A stretch of DNA of 64,000 nucleotides from Apus apus (GCF_020740795.1 NC_067285.1:19759241-19823240); one strand, 5' to 3'. Counted from the stretch's first letter, positions 49,001 through 62,939 are shown. The notes: generated from the letters alone by a model not told the origin. Program-made: numbers and translations.

Positions 49001-52000
49001 AATATGGGAGAAGGACATGGAGCATGGGGGGAACTGCACTGTTTTGGACTTGCTGAAGATCCATTCTGTCTAACCAAAGCTGGAGCAGTTCCACAGATCT
49101 CCCTGCAGATCTCCTGCATCCCTGGCACTTGTTCTGGGGAAGGATCGCCCTTCCCTGCATCCTGCAGGCAAGTCAGAGCTTTTCCCTATAGTCCATTCTC
49201 CTCCAGTTCTGACCAGAGCTGGGGTACTCTGATTCTCCACAGATCTGGCTTCTCAGCAAGTCCCCTCGGTCCTTCTTGCATTGTCCTTTTCACAGCGCAT
49301 ACCTTTCTTTAGCACATACAAAGCATCTGTCACTGCTACCTCAGTTAAGTTTGCTGTTTTTTCCCAGCAGCCCTTTGTAGCAAGATGAGGGCTATGGTTC
49401 CCATTTTACATACAATGATAGAACAACAGAGACTGACATTGCTCCCAGCAGTACACTGTCATGGGCTCACAGCAGAGCAGCTCTCTCAGTGACAGTTCTG
49501 GAGCTGCTGGGGTTTTTGTTTGTTTCTTTGTTTGTTTTTCAGATCATTCCTTCCTCAGGCTGTGTACATATAATATAAAGTTGACACAGCCCCATATGTT
49601 CTCTGCTGTGATGCTACAGGCAGCTGTGATGCCTGGTAGCTAATCTACTTCTGTATTTTATTGTAAGGAGAAATCTCCTGCTTATACCCTTTTCATCCCA
49701 CCCACCATCTCCTTGATGTTCCTGTCCCTCTGAAACCAGTTATGTTGGTGATTGTGTCCTCTTTTGTTTTCATTTCTCTGTGTGCTAATTCCTCTTTGTC
49801 TCTCAAGCTCTCCAGCCCTGCCTTCATCATTGTTTGCTGTTCTGCGTTGCTATGTGCATTGTATCCCCTGATCTCTTTCTGGTACAGAGCTTCCCAGAAA
49901 GAGCTGGGATTGTTGGTCAGGTGAGAGCTCACCATAACAAGAGCTCTCCAAACCCTTCCAGCACTATGGCTTTCTAGCCAGCTCCCCTTTTATTTACTGT
50001 CTTCTCCACTGCACTTGACACAGTCTTGCGCAGTCTTTTCAGGGATCATGGGCAGATTTCACATAATTTGTCAAACGGCACAGAGATTGAGTCTGAATGC
50101 AAAGGTGATGACTGACTGGGGAGAACTTTGTAGAGTAGGGATGATGGTTGGACTTGGTGATCCCAAGGGTCTTTTCCAACCTGAATAGTTCTATGATTCT
50201 ATGACAGTTTCTTCTTTAGCTGCTCTGAGCCTCCCTGGAAACATGATTTTCAGGTTGTCTTTCTGGCATTGTGTGCAGCAGACCAACAATATTTGTGTTA
50301 ACCCCTGGTGGCCTGGCCAACAATGTCTATAAAACAGGGATGGTTCCTCATGATGTGGTGCTCTGACAATAACCCAGCTCCCTTAAGTGGTAGCAGTGGC
50401 AGCAATGTGAGTTGATGCCATTTTTTCTTGCTGCTGCTTTGGACCAAGGAGAATCATGACCTACCTGGCAAGCAAGGGCTGGGAGGCAAGGAGAGAACAG
50501 CCTAAAGCTGTAGCTTTCCCTTGCACCGAGCAGAAGCTCAAGGATACCTTCTGGATCAGGGGCACCTCTTCATGTAAACATCCTTGCTGTTGACTGCAGG
50601 TGGCAATGCCTTTAGCACATTCCTGGCTTGCCATTATAACTTGAGGTCTGAATCTGGGCTCTGAGGAGGTAAAGGTTAGTGACTCATATAGACATGACTG
50701 AATCTGGAATGTTTTGGGTTTAGTTTTTGGAGCACTGAGTGTATAATACTGCTGGTGGTCATAATTTTTTGTATTCCTGTTCAGTGGGTAATTGGGAACA
50801 TGACCTGTGAGATGTCAATCTTTTGAATCTTTGATACTTCAAAGCATGGTGTGGAAGATTACTTTGAAACCTCAGCTAATAGAGTCCCTAAGTCCTTCAG
50901 TTTGGGGCAGCTTCACAAGGCACCTGTGAAATTCTGTACTACTTTATTTCACCTTCTCTATTCTCTTTCCAATTTCACTCCTAGTGGATGATCTTGGAGA
51001 TTTTCTTATTCCTTCCCTGTGAGATGCTCATTCCCTGGCTTGCAATAATAATCATTGTACCTGTTTGTGGGGATGAACCTCTAAATCATTAGGGTGCTGG
51101 ATTCTTCTATTTTCTACCAGGCTTTTCAATCTTATCATCCATATCCTCTCGCTGTCACAACAACTTGTAAGTAAGGGTGATAGATCTAATAGCATCCAAG
51201 TAGGGCTTTGGTTTCTGTGGGGCTGGGTGCCATGTATGCACATACTGAGGATCTGTTCCTTTCCCTCAGCAAGTGTCTGCCCCTTAGGTAAACTATGGCT
51301 GCCATATGTGGGCAAGAGGTGAGGCAGCAGAGGATTGTAATTATAGAGTTTTGTCAGTAGTAGTGACCTGGGACACAGCTTCAAGAGAAGTCAACAGGAG
51401 CTGCTGAGGTTCATAGGCTTTGGATAAAGGCTGTGGCTGTTCTATACCCCACCTGAAAGCTGTCAGTACTCTTCCAAATTTTTAACAAGAGCTTTCAGTC
51501 AAGGCTACCCAAAAACAAGTACTGAGTTGTCTGTTTTCTGGGTCTGTTGCTGTCCCCATCACATCTCTTTCTTGATTCCTTGTGCTTGCTGATATGTCTT
51601 CATTGCTGGTGTCATTTTTTCCTGAGGGGTATATCCACAGGCAAATTCTGATAATTGCCTATATAAAAGAGATACAGATTAACTTCTTCTTGCAAAGCTT
51701 AAATATCACAGTCCTCAGCCAGAGTCTTCTTCCTGAGGGCCTTTTACCAACAAATTCCCACTCAGCATGTGAGAATTCATTAGAGAGAAAGCCTGAACTC
51801 AGGGCAATAAATAGGGCCTGTATTAACCTAATCTGACATTTACTTTACGTTCTGAAAGACTGCAAAGTTCATTTTTGTGCCCAGTGCACCGTTAATTCAT
51901 GCCTGCTTGCCCCACAGTGGAGAGCTGGGCTCTTTCCCCAGCAATTTGCCCCCTACATCCATTGCAAGCTGATGTTTCTTTCCACAGATGCCCTGTCTGG

Positions 52001-55000
52001 TGTCTTTCGTAAGACTGTATAGCTTGGAGGTTAAATCCAAGCTCCTGGATGCTGCTCTCAGCTCTGCCATAAACTACTTGTCACCCTTGGAAAACTACCT
52101 CAGCTACTGATCTGTGCACCATAGGTATATTGTTGCCCAGAGGTTTTATGAATTGTGGTTAGCAGGACACAGCAGCTTATGTTCAAGGGAGAATGGGGGT
52201 GAGTCATTATCTGCCGCTAGTAGGAAGTGTCTGAAACATCAGGGAGCAGGTTTTGTTGTTATTGCATTGTCTGAGGCCAGAGAGGTTCTCCACACCAGAG
52301 CCATGTGTTAGGAGCTTTTTCAAAGTTTGTTCTTCTGTATGAATCTGTGGGCAGAGTGACTGATTTAAAATTAGTCTTAAAATCTAAAATCAATGGAGAA
52401 CTGGTCATAAGCTTGTTCGCAGCTTTCAAGTCAGCATCGTGGAGCTGGGTGAGACATTCAAAGGTGTCCAGCGTGAGAACTTTCCTGTCAGTAAGGCCAA
52501 AGGGACACCTTAACCAAAGGCCTTGTTCCACATCCCTCCCTTGTCCCCTTCCAGGCTTGACCAGCTTTTTGAACTTCACTCATCTCCATTGTCTCTTTCA
52601 AAGGCTGGATCCTGCTGCATTTGCATGTGGTTTCATCCCTCTTCACGCCCTGTAAATCAGCTATGACCAGGGACTGATTGGGTCCTCTAAGAGACCACCA
52701 GGGTGCTGGGAGAAATGAGGCAGAGGTGTGCTGGTCCAAGACTTGCAGTGCATTCTGCAGCAGGTGGGGAAGCCAAGGGATGAAGATGGGAAGTCACGGT
52801 CACATGAGCAGACAGGGAAGGTTGCTATTATACAGTGGGATGGGAGTGAGGAGGGTTCATGGAAGTCTAAGGGGCCAGAAGAGTATGTTAAATCAGCTGA
52901 GATTGGCTTTTAGCAGATAAGAGATTAGCTTTGGAATGTAGAAAAACAAAAAGGAGGTGACAGAAGGAAGAAGGATCAGGAGATGATAGGAAATAAAACC
53001 TGGATTATTTTGAATGAAAGAACAGGGCAAGAGTGCCTTGCACATGTCTCAGATCTCTGATCCAAGACACGTTTCTGGCAGAGTATCTATTTTCTGGGTT
53101 CAAGATAAGCTTGCTTACAGCCTTTTGGCTGGACTGAATGGTTTTGTCAAGCATACCAGCAATTCCTAGCCACAACTTTATGTGTAAGAATAAGGAGCTG
53201 TTTTCATGATTGATCCAATTGATTGAAATCTGCAAATTTATACCAAAGAAAGAGTTTCCTCTGGGGAGCTGGGAAGAAGGTGCTGCCTCCTCCAGGGGAC
53301 TGAAGGTGGGTCAAATGCATGGATATGCACCCTTCCCTCTTGCTGTCTGAGCTTGCTCAGCAAACCAACTGTTGAATGCCCTCTGTCTTTCCGCCAAACT
53401 TCTGACCCATCCTTCCTAGAGAAAGACTTACTTTCAGATCTAATTTTCTTCCTATCCCCAGCTTCCCAGTGTAATGCTGCTATGACCCTGACAGGGTCTT
53501 TTCTCCATTTTTAGTTGTAGGACCAGACACTGGAACCCAGGTTAAAATTCAGAAGTCCCAGGAGGGCATGTGGGAACACACAGCAGGGCCGATATAAACA
53601 CATGATCCAAAGGGAGAGGGATGTGGTTTTTTTACCAGCTGCCAGAGGTGCGAGGAATTTCTTCTGACCTGTATGGAAAGGGAGTGCATTGAGCAGCCTC
53701 TAATCTTAACTGGGACCAGCAATGTCTGCCTCTGCCATGGGCGTGACTTGCAATGCGTTGTTGGCCTCTGAGTTTTCTTCTGTAGATGGTGCAAGAGCTG
53801 AGCAGGGGAAGGGATAAAAAAGACCCTGGGAACAGCAGTCTCTGGACAGATTTTAAGTCAGTGGTGGAGCTGAAGTTGAAGCCCAGTCTTCAGTGGGATG
53901 GTAGGTTAATTTTTTTCTAGCCAGCCTCTTATCAGAAAGGGAGCAGAGAAGAAGCCTAACCCTTGGCTTATGCTGTTCCCTGAAGAACTGTAAAACCTAA
54001 AACAAGAGTTACTACCTCTAGGTGACAGAAATCCAAAAGAGATAGGAAAGCAAGACTCCTGATTATTTGAGGTGGGAGGAAAGTGGGAAGCTATTCCCTG
54101 ATGGACTCCAGAGCTGTTACCTCAGGACTGTACAGAAGCAGTCACTTTACAGTTTTGACAATCCTGCACCAGAACAGGTGGCACTGTGCTGAAGAACCAA
54201 CTCTTGTGGCAAGGCTTGTAAGGAGGAGCCTCCTCCCTTGTGAGATATGAAGAGCTGAAATGGTTTGCCCTACGTTGCTTAAGAAACCTGTGGTAGCTCA
54301 AGCACTCACACTGATTTTAATTGTCCCAGGCTGTGCTCTCCATTAATTCCTCACTTGATTATACAGTTGTGGGGAAGGCCTGCCTTTGTGCTGTTCTGCC
54401 TGAAACCTTGCTGCAAGCTGACTTTCTCTAACTGCTCCAGCACTTTCTGTTCCTCTCCAGCTGTTCTGTGTTTCCTGGTGAGTGCTCTGGGAATAACAGC
54501 TGGATCTCACCGCCTCTGGAGCCATCGATCCTACAAAGCCACACTGCCGCTGAGGATCTTCCTGACTATTGCAAACTCCATGGCCTTCCAGGTAAGCACC
54601 TCCTCAGTATGCCACTGGTCCTCAGAAGGAAGTTCTCCCCTGAATCTTTGCCTCAGATACGGGGCAGAAGCTGGTGGAGAGGTTCCTCTCTTCTGCTGCC
54701 TCTTTGTTCAGAAACAACCTGCCCTTTCCATCTAACACCGCAGTGCCAGAGTCCATCTCATTGTTTTCACCTTGTCTCATCAGAGGGTTACTCTGAGACA
54801 AACTGGGTGGGGAGAGAACTATTGGCCAACACTGAGGGTAGGAAAACTCTCCAAAGCAAGAATGCACGGTTCCCAGGAGGTGTGGTCTCCTATGCTTGCT
54901 CCAGGTCCTGTGAAAGAGGTGTGGAAATGCTGAGCACTCTCCTGATGTTCAGATTGTCTCACCTTGCTCTTGCTGCTTGGCTGATAAGGGGGGAGACATC

Positions 55001-58000
55001 TGAAGAGCCCAGGGAGCCTGGCTGTGAAATTGCTGCTGCAGAAAGACCAATATTTTGTTGATAATTCTCTGGTTCAGAAGAGTGATATTTAGGAATAATG
55101 CTGTTTTAAGTCACACCACTGACTGCCAGAGAGTCATCGTGGATCAGTGATATTTCAAGGAGAGAAGGGTTGGGCCCTTTCAGAGTGGCACAAGAGACTG
55201 CAGGTAGCTGATAAGTACCTAAAGACCTAACCACTAACCTCTTCACAGTCCACGAAGCAAACAGACCGGGATGTACTTAGGGATTGTAGAAAGTAGCCAA
55301 GATGGCACTTCAGAAGAATAACGTTAGAGTGAAAACCCAGCCTGTCATGGAACAGAAAAATCCTGGTGGTCTCTTGGATTTGCTGGTATGAGGCAGCTCT
55401 GACAGCACTCCATTCTCCAACTGTACTTGGAGGGACTTCATGCAGACTTGCCCATCTGTAGGAAGTAGTTGGTAGGATGACATGGTGCAGCCTTTTCCAC
55501 TAGAAGGTAAAGAGGATAGTGTTACTGCAGTGCCCCTAAGTAATTCTACAGCTGAGGTATGGGGGACAGATAAAGCCCACATGGACAAAGTATTTTAGAG
55601 ACATCATCTCCCTCTCTCCCTCCTGTGAAGCCATAGAGGATATCACTTCACGGACAGGTAATCAAAACAGGGTGGGGATTTTTTTTCAGACTTTCTAAAA
55701 CACAGTTCACTTTCCTATTCTCCATTGGTACCAAACCAGAGTCTTCCATGAGGAAGAATCAAGCTCCTGATTCTAGCTACTGGTCCAGCACTCAGCAAGG
55801 GAATGGGATGGGTTGCTCTGTATCAGCTAGTCCCACACAAAGACCATCTTTAACAGGGTTATAGAGCAAAGGGGGAAGAATTTGCTGAGCTATTGCTGTA
55901 GGGGATAGGAATAGACAAAGATGAGAGAAAGACAGATATTTCAGCTTCAGTAGGAACTAATTCAAAGTTTTACTGAAAATTCAATACTGTTCCTTATTGA
56001 TTTTTTTTTTTTAATAGTTACATTAAAAGAGATAAAGAGAAGGTTTATTTTCTATTTACCTCATTGCTGTTAGTGGCAGCAGCTCTAAAATCAGACTGGT
56101 AACTTTTAAGGCCAGAGGAAACTATAGGTTATCTTATCTGAGATCCTCCAGAAAATGCCTGTTGGCTGCTTGGAGACATGTGGCTTGTGATTTCAGAGAA
56201 TTCAGGAATTCTGCCCCTAGTCAGCTCCTCTACCTGTGAGACCACACAGCTGCAGCACAACAGAAGCTCTTCTAGTTATAGCCTGCAGGTGGAAATTCCC
56301 AAGAAAGGAGGCATTCTCCTGGGCTTTGCCTTCTAGTCTCAGAAAGCCATAATTTTCAGAAAGGTTGCAGTTTAGAGGTGGTCCCAAAATTATATCTGTT
56401 GAAAAGATACATGCTAAAGTTTCAGTCAAGATTCTGATTTTGCAGCTTAAACAGAACAGCTACGGGACTGAAGGGAAGTATTTTTTATAATTATCATTTA
56501 AAAGGTGTGTTTATTTCTAAAGAGGGACCTTCATTTTAAGACCATTTAATTTCCAAGGAAAAAAAAAAAAAAGTTTAAAAAATCGTCCCCAAGTTAAACA
56601 AATCTGATTTTGCAATCCCAGGAAATGCAAGGCAGGTTGACCCATGGAAAATGTCAGGGTGGAGGGAAGGGGCAGGTTGATCAATCTTAGCTGGCACAGT
56701 GTAGGGACAGGGACAAGTGACCAACAAGAGCTGAGCGCGTGAGGTAGGAGGCACTGGCTATTGCAGGGGTGGGGGAACAGACCGACCAATCAGAGCCTGT
56801 GATGCTGTAGAGGATGTGCAAACCAAACCCTGAAGTTAACCAACTAAAATTTAAAAGAGTAAAGGCAAACCATCAACAAAGTAGATTTGAAATAAAATTG
56901 AAGTGGTTGTGCAAAGAAGATCCAACCTCTGTTTTAAAAGCCAAAAACCAAAGAAAGAGAAAATGACTGATATGAGTTCAGATCAGTGGGATTTAGGTGT
57001 CTAAATGGTTTAGGCCTTTTGTTAATTTGAAGGGAATGTCTCCAGTCCTGGCCTTAAGTCTCTGCTCCTGTTGCTTTGCAGAATGACATCTATGAGTGGG
57101 TGCGGGACCACCGCGTCCATCACAAGTTCTCTGAGACAGATGCAGACCCTCACAATGCCATGCGGGGCTTCTTCTTCTCCCACATCGGGTGGCTGCTGGT
57201 GCGCAAGCACCCGGACGTCATAGAGAAGGGCCAGAAGCTGGACCTGAGTGACATAAAGGCTGACAAAGTGGTGATGTTCCAGCGGAGGTGAGTGGTGGGA
57301 TCAGCCCCAGTGCAGAGCCATGTGAGATGGAGCAGGGACCCCACAAATGGGCTGGGGACCCCAAGCACCTTTGATAGAGTGTGAGGGGATTGAGAACATC
57401 ATGTGAGAAGTGTGCTGTGGGACATTGCTTTGTGCACATGTGAGATTGAGACAGGGAGAGCAGGACTTCAGTTTGAGTCTCCTTCCTGGGGACTTGGAAG
57501 TCTCTAGGGGTGGCTTTGCACATCTACAGCAAAAAATGCCAAGCTCAGGGGTGAGGTATTTCTGCCCTTGATGTTCCTTGTATACCTGAGCATGAATCCT
57601 CCAAAGGGAGGACTGAACTAGCCCTTTCTGTCCTACCTCTGCCACTGAGCACTTTCCTCCTCATCCCTTTCTTTCCAGATACTACAAGCCCTCGGTGGTG
57701 TTGCTGTGCTTCACGCTGCCCACTGTAGTGCCCTGGTACTTCTGGGATGAATCCATCATCATCAGCTTCTTCGTTCCAGCCATCCTACGCTACACCATAG
57801 GGCTCAATGCCACTTGGCTAGTGAACAGTGCTGCTCACATGTTTGGCAACCGGCCATATGATCAGAACATCAACCCACGGGAGAACCCCCTGGTCAGCCT
57901 GGGGGCTCTAGGTATGTTTAGCATCCGTGTCGTTTGCTGTGGGTAGACTGTAGAGTGGGAACTGCCCCTTGGTGCTGCAGCTGCTTCTAGGAATTTCTGT

Positions 58001-59345
58001 GAATTCAGGTGTCCCCATTTCACCCTGCTCTTTCCCTCCAGCCTTTGCATCTGGAGGTGTTTCCCAGGCTGGCCAGTGAGTACGTAAGGGCAGTGGGGTT
58101 ATCAGCTCCCACTAGCTTTTCTCCAGTCTGGAGAGGACTCTGCTACACTTAGCACCTCCTTATCTCAATAGCAGTAGCAAATTTACCCTGCTCAAAGGTC
58201 TGTTTGCCCTGTTCACTAGACTGAATAAAGTGAGCTGCAGTCTCTGCTTATCTATCTAAGATTTGTAAGCTTGAAAAGCAGCACAGGCACATTTGGATGT
58301 GTTCTCATGGAAGCTTGTGATTTTTGGGGTGCTTGAGGATGACACAAGCCAGATCATCTCATGTGTTTTCCTAAAATGTCAAGGACCTAGGAAAATACAT
58401 CCCAGGGTCAGCATTTGGTCTGGTCTGTTCTCCTAAGCCCAAACCCTCCACTGGTTTGCATCATTCTGCGTCACTGGGGCTGCACTGATTTTCAACACTG
58501 AAAGATCTGCTCCTGTTTTTTTCATAGGATGGGATTTGAACTGCAGAGACTCACAGGGGTAGGAGCAAGAGGCCAAGTAATGTCATTGAAGGGGTGAAAA
58601 CTGAAGCCAGGCTTGACAGTGTCCAGAGCAGAGGGTGGATGACCAGGGTGGATTGCTTAGTACAAGTCTGTCTGCATTATTCCCATCTGGAAATGCCCTT
58701 TAGATTTGACATAAAGACTGCCAGTGTGTTAGGAGTATTGAGAATACGGATTGGCCTGGCTTATATGGGACATGCTCCAGGTCTAGCTGGTAACTCAACC
58801 AATACTAGGTGGTTTCTTCTGGTCGCTGAGGAAGAGCCCTTATGATTCCCCTGTTATTTTGGTGCAGTTGATCAGCCAGGGCCTTTCTCAGTTGCTTGCC
58901 ATGCACTTGTTTCCTCTGAAGCACCATTGGTCCTCTGTGACAGTCACTGCCTCATTTAGGCCAGCCCAGGCATGTCAGAGCATGCACAAATAAGAAGGGG
59001 TTGTAGAGAGATGAAATAAGGCTGAGAGGAGAGAGGAGCTCGGACTCAATTCAGAGCCTTTTTCAAGAATGTGGTTCTTTGGTCCAGGATTAAGGGCTCA
59101 TCCCCTAGAACTCTGCAAAATCCTCTCCCTGGTCGTGTTTTTCAGGAGAAGGCTTCCACAACTACCACCACACCTTCCCCTATGACTACTCCACCAGTGA
59201 GTTTGGCTGGCGCTTCAACTTAACCACAGCCTTCATTGACCTCATGTGCTTCCTGGGACTGGCCAGTGATCGCAAGAAGGTCTCCAAGGAGGTCATCCTG
59301 GCTCGGAAAATGCGGACTGGAGATGGGAGTCACAAGAGTGGCTGA
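43058..59345 (+). CDS. SCD: SCD, stearoyl-CoA (delta-9) desaturase
   Basis: Six coding exons: 43058-43084, 46836-47121, 54461-54591, 57082-57287, 57679-57911, 59146-59345. All introns are GT/AG, all phases join and the product is 360 residues (human 359). The enzyme sits in the ER membrane and, with cytochrome b5 and its reductase, puts a delta-9 double bond into palmitoyl- and stearoyl-CoA. The start is the conserved MPAHLLQ. Membrane spans are near 75-95, 102-118, 217-240 and 248-270. The three histidine boxes that bind the di-iron centre are intact: HRLWSH at 121-126, HRVHH at 158-162 and HNYHH at 299-303, with further conserved H182 and H270 (NSAAH). The C-terminus KMRTGDGSHKSG is family-typical. 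The variable N-terminus (residues 10-40), which in mammals carries degradation signals, is the least conserved part. No lesion was seen; this should be functional. Confidence 0.98.
43085..46835 (+). other. SCD: SCD intron 1
   Basis: A 3.75-kb intron beginning GTGAGC inside the CpG island. A CA/CG-rich simple stretch lies at about 43225-43262. I saw no other exon or repeat family. The 3' splice site is a tandem AAGGAG acceptor. Confidence 0.85.
47122..54460 (+). other. SCD: SCD intron 2
   Basis: The largest SCD intron (7.3 kb), starting GTAAGC and ending CTCTCCAG. It holds the CR1 fragment near 50.12-50.20 kb and a (GTTT)n-like stretch at about 49511-49541. No further gene was seen. Confidence 0.9.
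50120..50204 (+). mobile_element. CR1 LINE fragment, 3' end only
   Basis: The segment GGATGATGGTTGGACTTGG, then GGTCTTTTCCAACCTGAATAG, ending TTCTATGATTCTATGA, matches the conserved 3' terminus of CR1 retrotransposons, the main LINE family of birds. It is in the same orientation as SCD, heavily 5'-truncated and non-coding. The left boundary is uncertain. Confidence 0.9.
54592..57081 (+). other. SCD: SCD intron 3
   Basis: A 2.5-kb intron, GTAAGC to TTTGCAG. Open frames that run out of exon 3 into it (up to 197 codons) are chance. T- and A-runs occur near 55998-56013 and 56560-56573. No repeat family was recognised. Confidence 0.85.
57912..59145 (+). other. SCD: SCD intron 5
   Basis: A 1.2-kb intron, donor GTATGT, acceptor GTTTTTCAG, between the exon with the conserved NSAAH histidine and the last coding exon. 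Nothing else was recognised. Confidence 0.85.
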
Positions 59346-62287
59346 GTTCCTACTCCCCTACACACACACATCCACACCTTCCTACTTTTTTCTCCCTTTC
59401 TCCTTTCCTGACCCCTCCAAACACGCTGGACAAAGGTTTAATGTTCTGTTTACTAACTACTGAATAATGCTACCAATTTGCTTAAGATAATGAGTTTTAA
59501 CCCCCCCTCCCATACTGTATTTTACGTGATGTATTTAAGATCTAGGCTTCTGCCTTTATAATGCAAGGCCACCCCTTTCCCTCCTTTCCTTTTCCTTTCC
59601 ATTCTTTCTCTCCAGCCCCTCTATCCCTTCTCCCGCTTTATGTCGTCACTCCCTGGCAGAGGAGCTGGTAGGAAGCAGACCAGGGAGTTCCATCACAGCT
59701 GGCTATGTACCATGGAGTTAAGGGAAGCCTGTACCAGCCAGCTGAAGAGTTGAGCCAAAGTCAGTGACCCTCTCCCCACCACCTTCCTCCCAAAATTCCT
59801 TCCCCTGTCCCTCCTCCTTTCTCAAGAGCTGCTGACAGACATGGCATGGCTAAACTGCTCTCCTTGGGAAAAGTAGCCTTGTCCTCTTCCCTTGCCATTG
59901 GAAAGAGAATTGTCTCTTTCCAGGATGTCTCTTGGGAAGTGTTCTTCCCCCTTCTCCACTGCACAATGTTTCTGGCCCGGGAGGGGAGAGCCTCCAAGCT
60001 CTCTCAGAGGTCCACCAGTGGCTAGGGGAGGCCTGATGGCCACAGTGGGCACTGGAGGGGAAGCCTTGGTGGCCTTATTACCTTCTCCTTCTGGTGTCAT
60101 AGCCTCCCTCCCTGCACTGCCCACTGTGCCCTATGCCACCAGGGACAGAAAGCAGAGCCTGGCTCCATGCTCCACAGCCCCTTTGGAGAGTCACAGCAAG
60201 GGGGGGTACAGATGGAGGGGGTGTGCCACTGGCTGCTGTGGAGCAGCACCAGCCTGGGGTGGTTTTGATCACCACCACCACTGAGATTTTTGCCAGCAAA
60301 CAGGACTCCACTGAAATGGAGAGGGACAGAAGGATGTAAACCAAAGCTCCACTGCTGAATTAAGCTGCTTTATATCCTGGATGAAGAGGGTCCCAGCTGG
60401 GTGGCAGGCAGATGTCCTGATGTCCATGCCTGCCCTGTGGATCTGCATCCTGTGCTGAGCACACAGATGGGGCAAGAGAGCGCCTGCAGGTGTAGGGAGT
60501 GTTGAGGGTGTCTCTGGGAGCAGGTCTCCCCATCCTCGGAGCCTCTGCTGGATCAATTTATCAAGTGCCTGAGAAACACCGACGTGGGGCCAGGTGGCAC
60601 AGGGGGCTCCAGGGACCCGAGACCTCTGAGGTGAGACACTGCTGCCACTGTGGGCCACCTCTGGGCTTTCTTGACCAGGGTCCACCAAGGTGGTTTGCCA
60701 TTCCCTGCCCTTCTGGGGGAGTGGGAAGGGCAGGCAAAAGCTGTTCCTTGTCAGTCCCTTAGCTGGCCTCCTGGCCCCCTCGGTGAGACATCTCGCTGCC
60801 TCGCTCCTTCTCTGGCAAGGCAGGCAGTGAGGGCAGCTGAGCCTGTGGAAAGGTCAGTTATATCACCAAGCCAATGTGGGCATGCAGCTGAAGGGTGTGC
60901 TGGGGAAAAAGGCCCTTGTGGGTGTTGTTTCCTGCAAGTTCCAGAGACTGCAGCTTGAGTTCAGGCAATGGGTTAGGTTCAAGGCATCACATCATGGCCT
61001 CAAGTCCCTCACTGGGCTGAACAGGCTTTTCTTCCCTTAACTCTCCCCATTATTATTAATTTTTATTATTATTATTAGTTGTAGCAATAGTATTGGTTTT
61101 GTTGTTTAAATTCATCAAATGGAGCTGGAGGAAAGCACGAGAGTTGGCTGGAACGAAGTGATGTTGGAGTGGGGTTTGCAGCGTCTCCTGTATTCAGGCA
61201 GGCCAGGGAGGGCACAGACAGAGCAGATGCCAACTTCCTCACCTCAGCTGTGCCAGGCAGCAGCCACGCAAGCTTCACAGGAGCGAGTCTCTGCACCTTT
61301 GCTTTTTCCTGCTGCTGTGAAACTCCAGGAGCCATCATAGCTCTGTGATGTTCTCCTTAACAAGAGCACTCTTGTTAATCAGAAAAGAAGTCCTTCTCCT
61401 CCCTGCCACCACCATGGCCTTCTTTATTGCTCAAAAGCAGGACCCTTCAAGGTTTTGAGCCATCAGGAGTGAAGTGGTCTCCAGCTGAGATGTACAACAG
61501 GGAGGAATAGAACAGGGAGCCCTTCAGCTTCCAGTGTCAGGAGACAGCATCCTTACCCCTCCAAGGGTCATGACTGCCGGGGGGCTGGCTGGAGGTGAGG
61601 CTCTTGTGGCTAGAATTGTATCTTGCCATTTAAAAAAACAGAAAAAGCCATCCAAAAAAAGAGAAACACTGTTAGCTCTGTAATTGCAGGCTGATTTTGC
61701 TCTAAACCTCTCAGAACTCGTAGAAGTCTCCAGAGAGAATGACTTTGCTCCAGCCAGTAATTTGAAAGGGGTGTATGGAGGGGAGCAGGTGTGGAGAATG
61801 ATTTCCTTGCTCCTGGTGCCCTTAGTGTGTTGTGTGACATACCCTACGGTAAGGAAGCATGCTGTGACATGCTGCAGTATCTCACATCCTCTTAGCAGAG
61901 AAGGAGAGTTTGACATCAAGGGTTCCTTTCAAATTTCAAGAGCTGATTTGGGTCCAGAATCTGGAATTAGGGTGGAAGCTAAGGACCAGTAACCAAACAG
62001 TCCTGGTGTTTGTCCAGTCACTTTAAAGGTAGATTGGCAAATATCTCTGGGTGCCTTAAGTATTTCTTTAATATACATAGAAGTATTGACAGCTATTTGC
62101 CATATTTCTTTTATTTTATTTTCTTTTTTTTTTTTTCTGAATTACAAGCATTTGAGGGGTTTCTTAATTATTTAATCACCTACATTGAACTGTGGGTGAA
62201 GGTGAAATTGAATGTATTTGAGTTAGAATTTTTTTTTTTAGATTAAGAAACATACAACACTTTCAGTATAAGGTTTTTTTTTTGAGA

Positions 62288-62326
62288 GATATATATATAT
62301 ACACCTATAAATATATATATATATTT
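62288..62326. repeat. AT microsatellite in SCD 3' UTR
   Basis: Two (AT)n runs separated by ACACCTATAA, together with flanking T-runs. Self-complementary and likely length-polymorphic. Confidence 0.85.
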
Positions 62327-62910
62327 TTGGTGGCATGTGTGTATCCTGGACACGTCTGTATGTTTAGCTTAAATGATTCCGTGAGAGGTGGAAACCGAGA
62401 AAGCAGCAGTGGGACCTCACGGCTAGAGCAGCTGTTCTCCTGGGACCTGTTCCTGGCTTAGCTACTTGCTCACTGCGTGATGTGGGACAAAGTCACTTAA
62501 AAACTATCCATGCCTCAGTTTCCCCATCTGTAGCAGGTGTTACGCCCTGCCTCACTGCCGACCAGCCGAGCACAGAGGAGGGAGGCATATGGACCACATG
62601 CACACTGCTGCTGGCAGAAACATGGACTGGTTTGTTTTCCAAAACTGTTCCCAGCCCTGCTGGTATTGTGAAGAGCATATGTCCAAGTGTTGGGTGTTCA
62701 GGGAAGGATTGGAAAGTTGAATCTGCACATTGTCTAAGCTCTGTCACTGTTGAAATGTGAGTAGGATATGATTTTTCACAGCTTAGGGGTTTCTGCATAG
62801 TAGTATCTCTGTTTTGTGTACTGGAAAAGAAAAAAAAACTTTTTGAAATAATTTCTACTAATATGGAAACAGACATCTGGTTGTGCTGAACTGAAATTTT
62901 ATTTGTTCAT

Positions 62911-62916
62911 AATAAA
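62911..62916 (+). terminator. SCD: SCD polyadenylation signal AATAAA
   Basis: Canonical AATAAA followed by T- and GT-containing sequence (ATGTTACTTT, CTTGTTC). Cleavage is expected 15-25 nt downstream. I found no equally placed earlier canonical hexamer, though alternative sites cannot be excluded. Confidence 0.75.
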
Positions 62917-62939
62917 AATGTTACTTTAAAACTTGTTCA

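Larger units (their letters stand above)
59346..62935 (+). other. SCD: SCD 3' UTR
   Basis: About 3.6 kb from the stop to just past AATAAA at 62911. A long 3' UTR is typical of vertebrate SCD mRNAs. It contains AU-rich stretches at about 61050-61080 (TTATTATTA repeats), 62100-62140 and 62280-62330, suited to mRNA-stability control. ORFs inside it are not supported as genes. Confidence 0.8.

Noticed and set aside
54468-55061. 197-codon plus-strand ORF overlapping SCD exon 3
   Set aside because: It is in a different frame from the conserved SCD exon and continues into intron 3 without homology.
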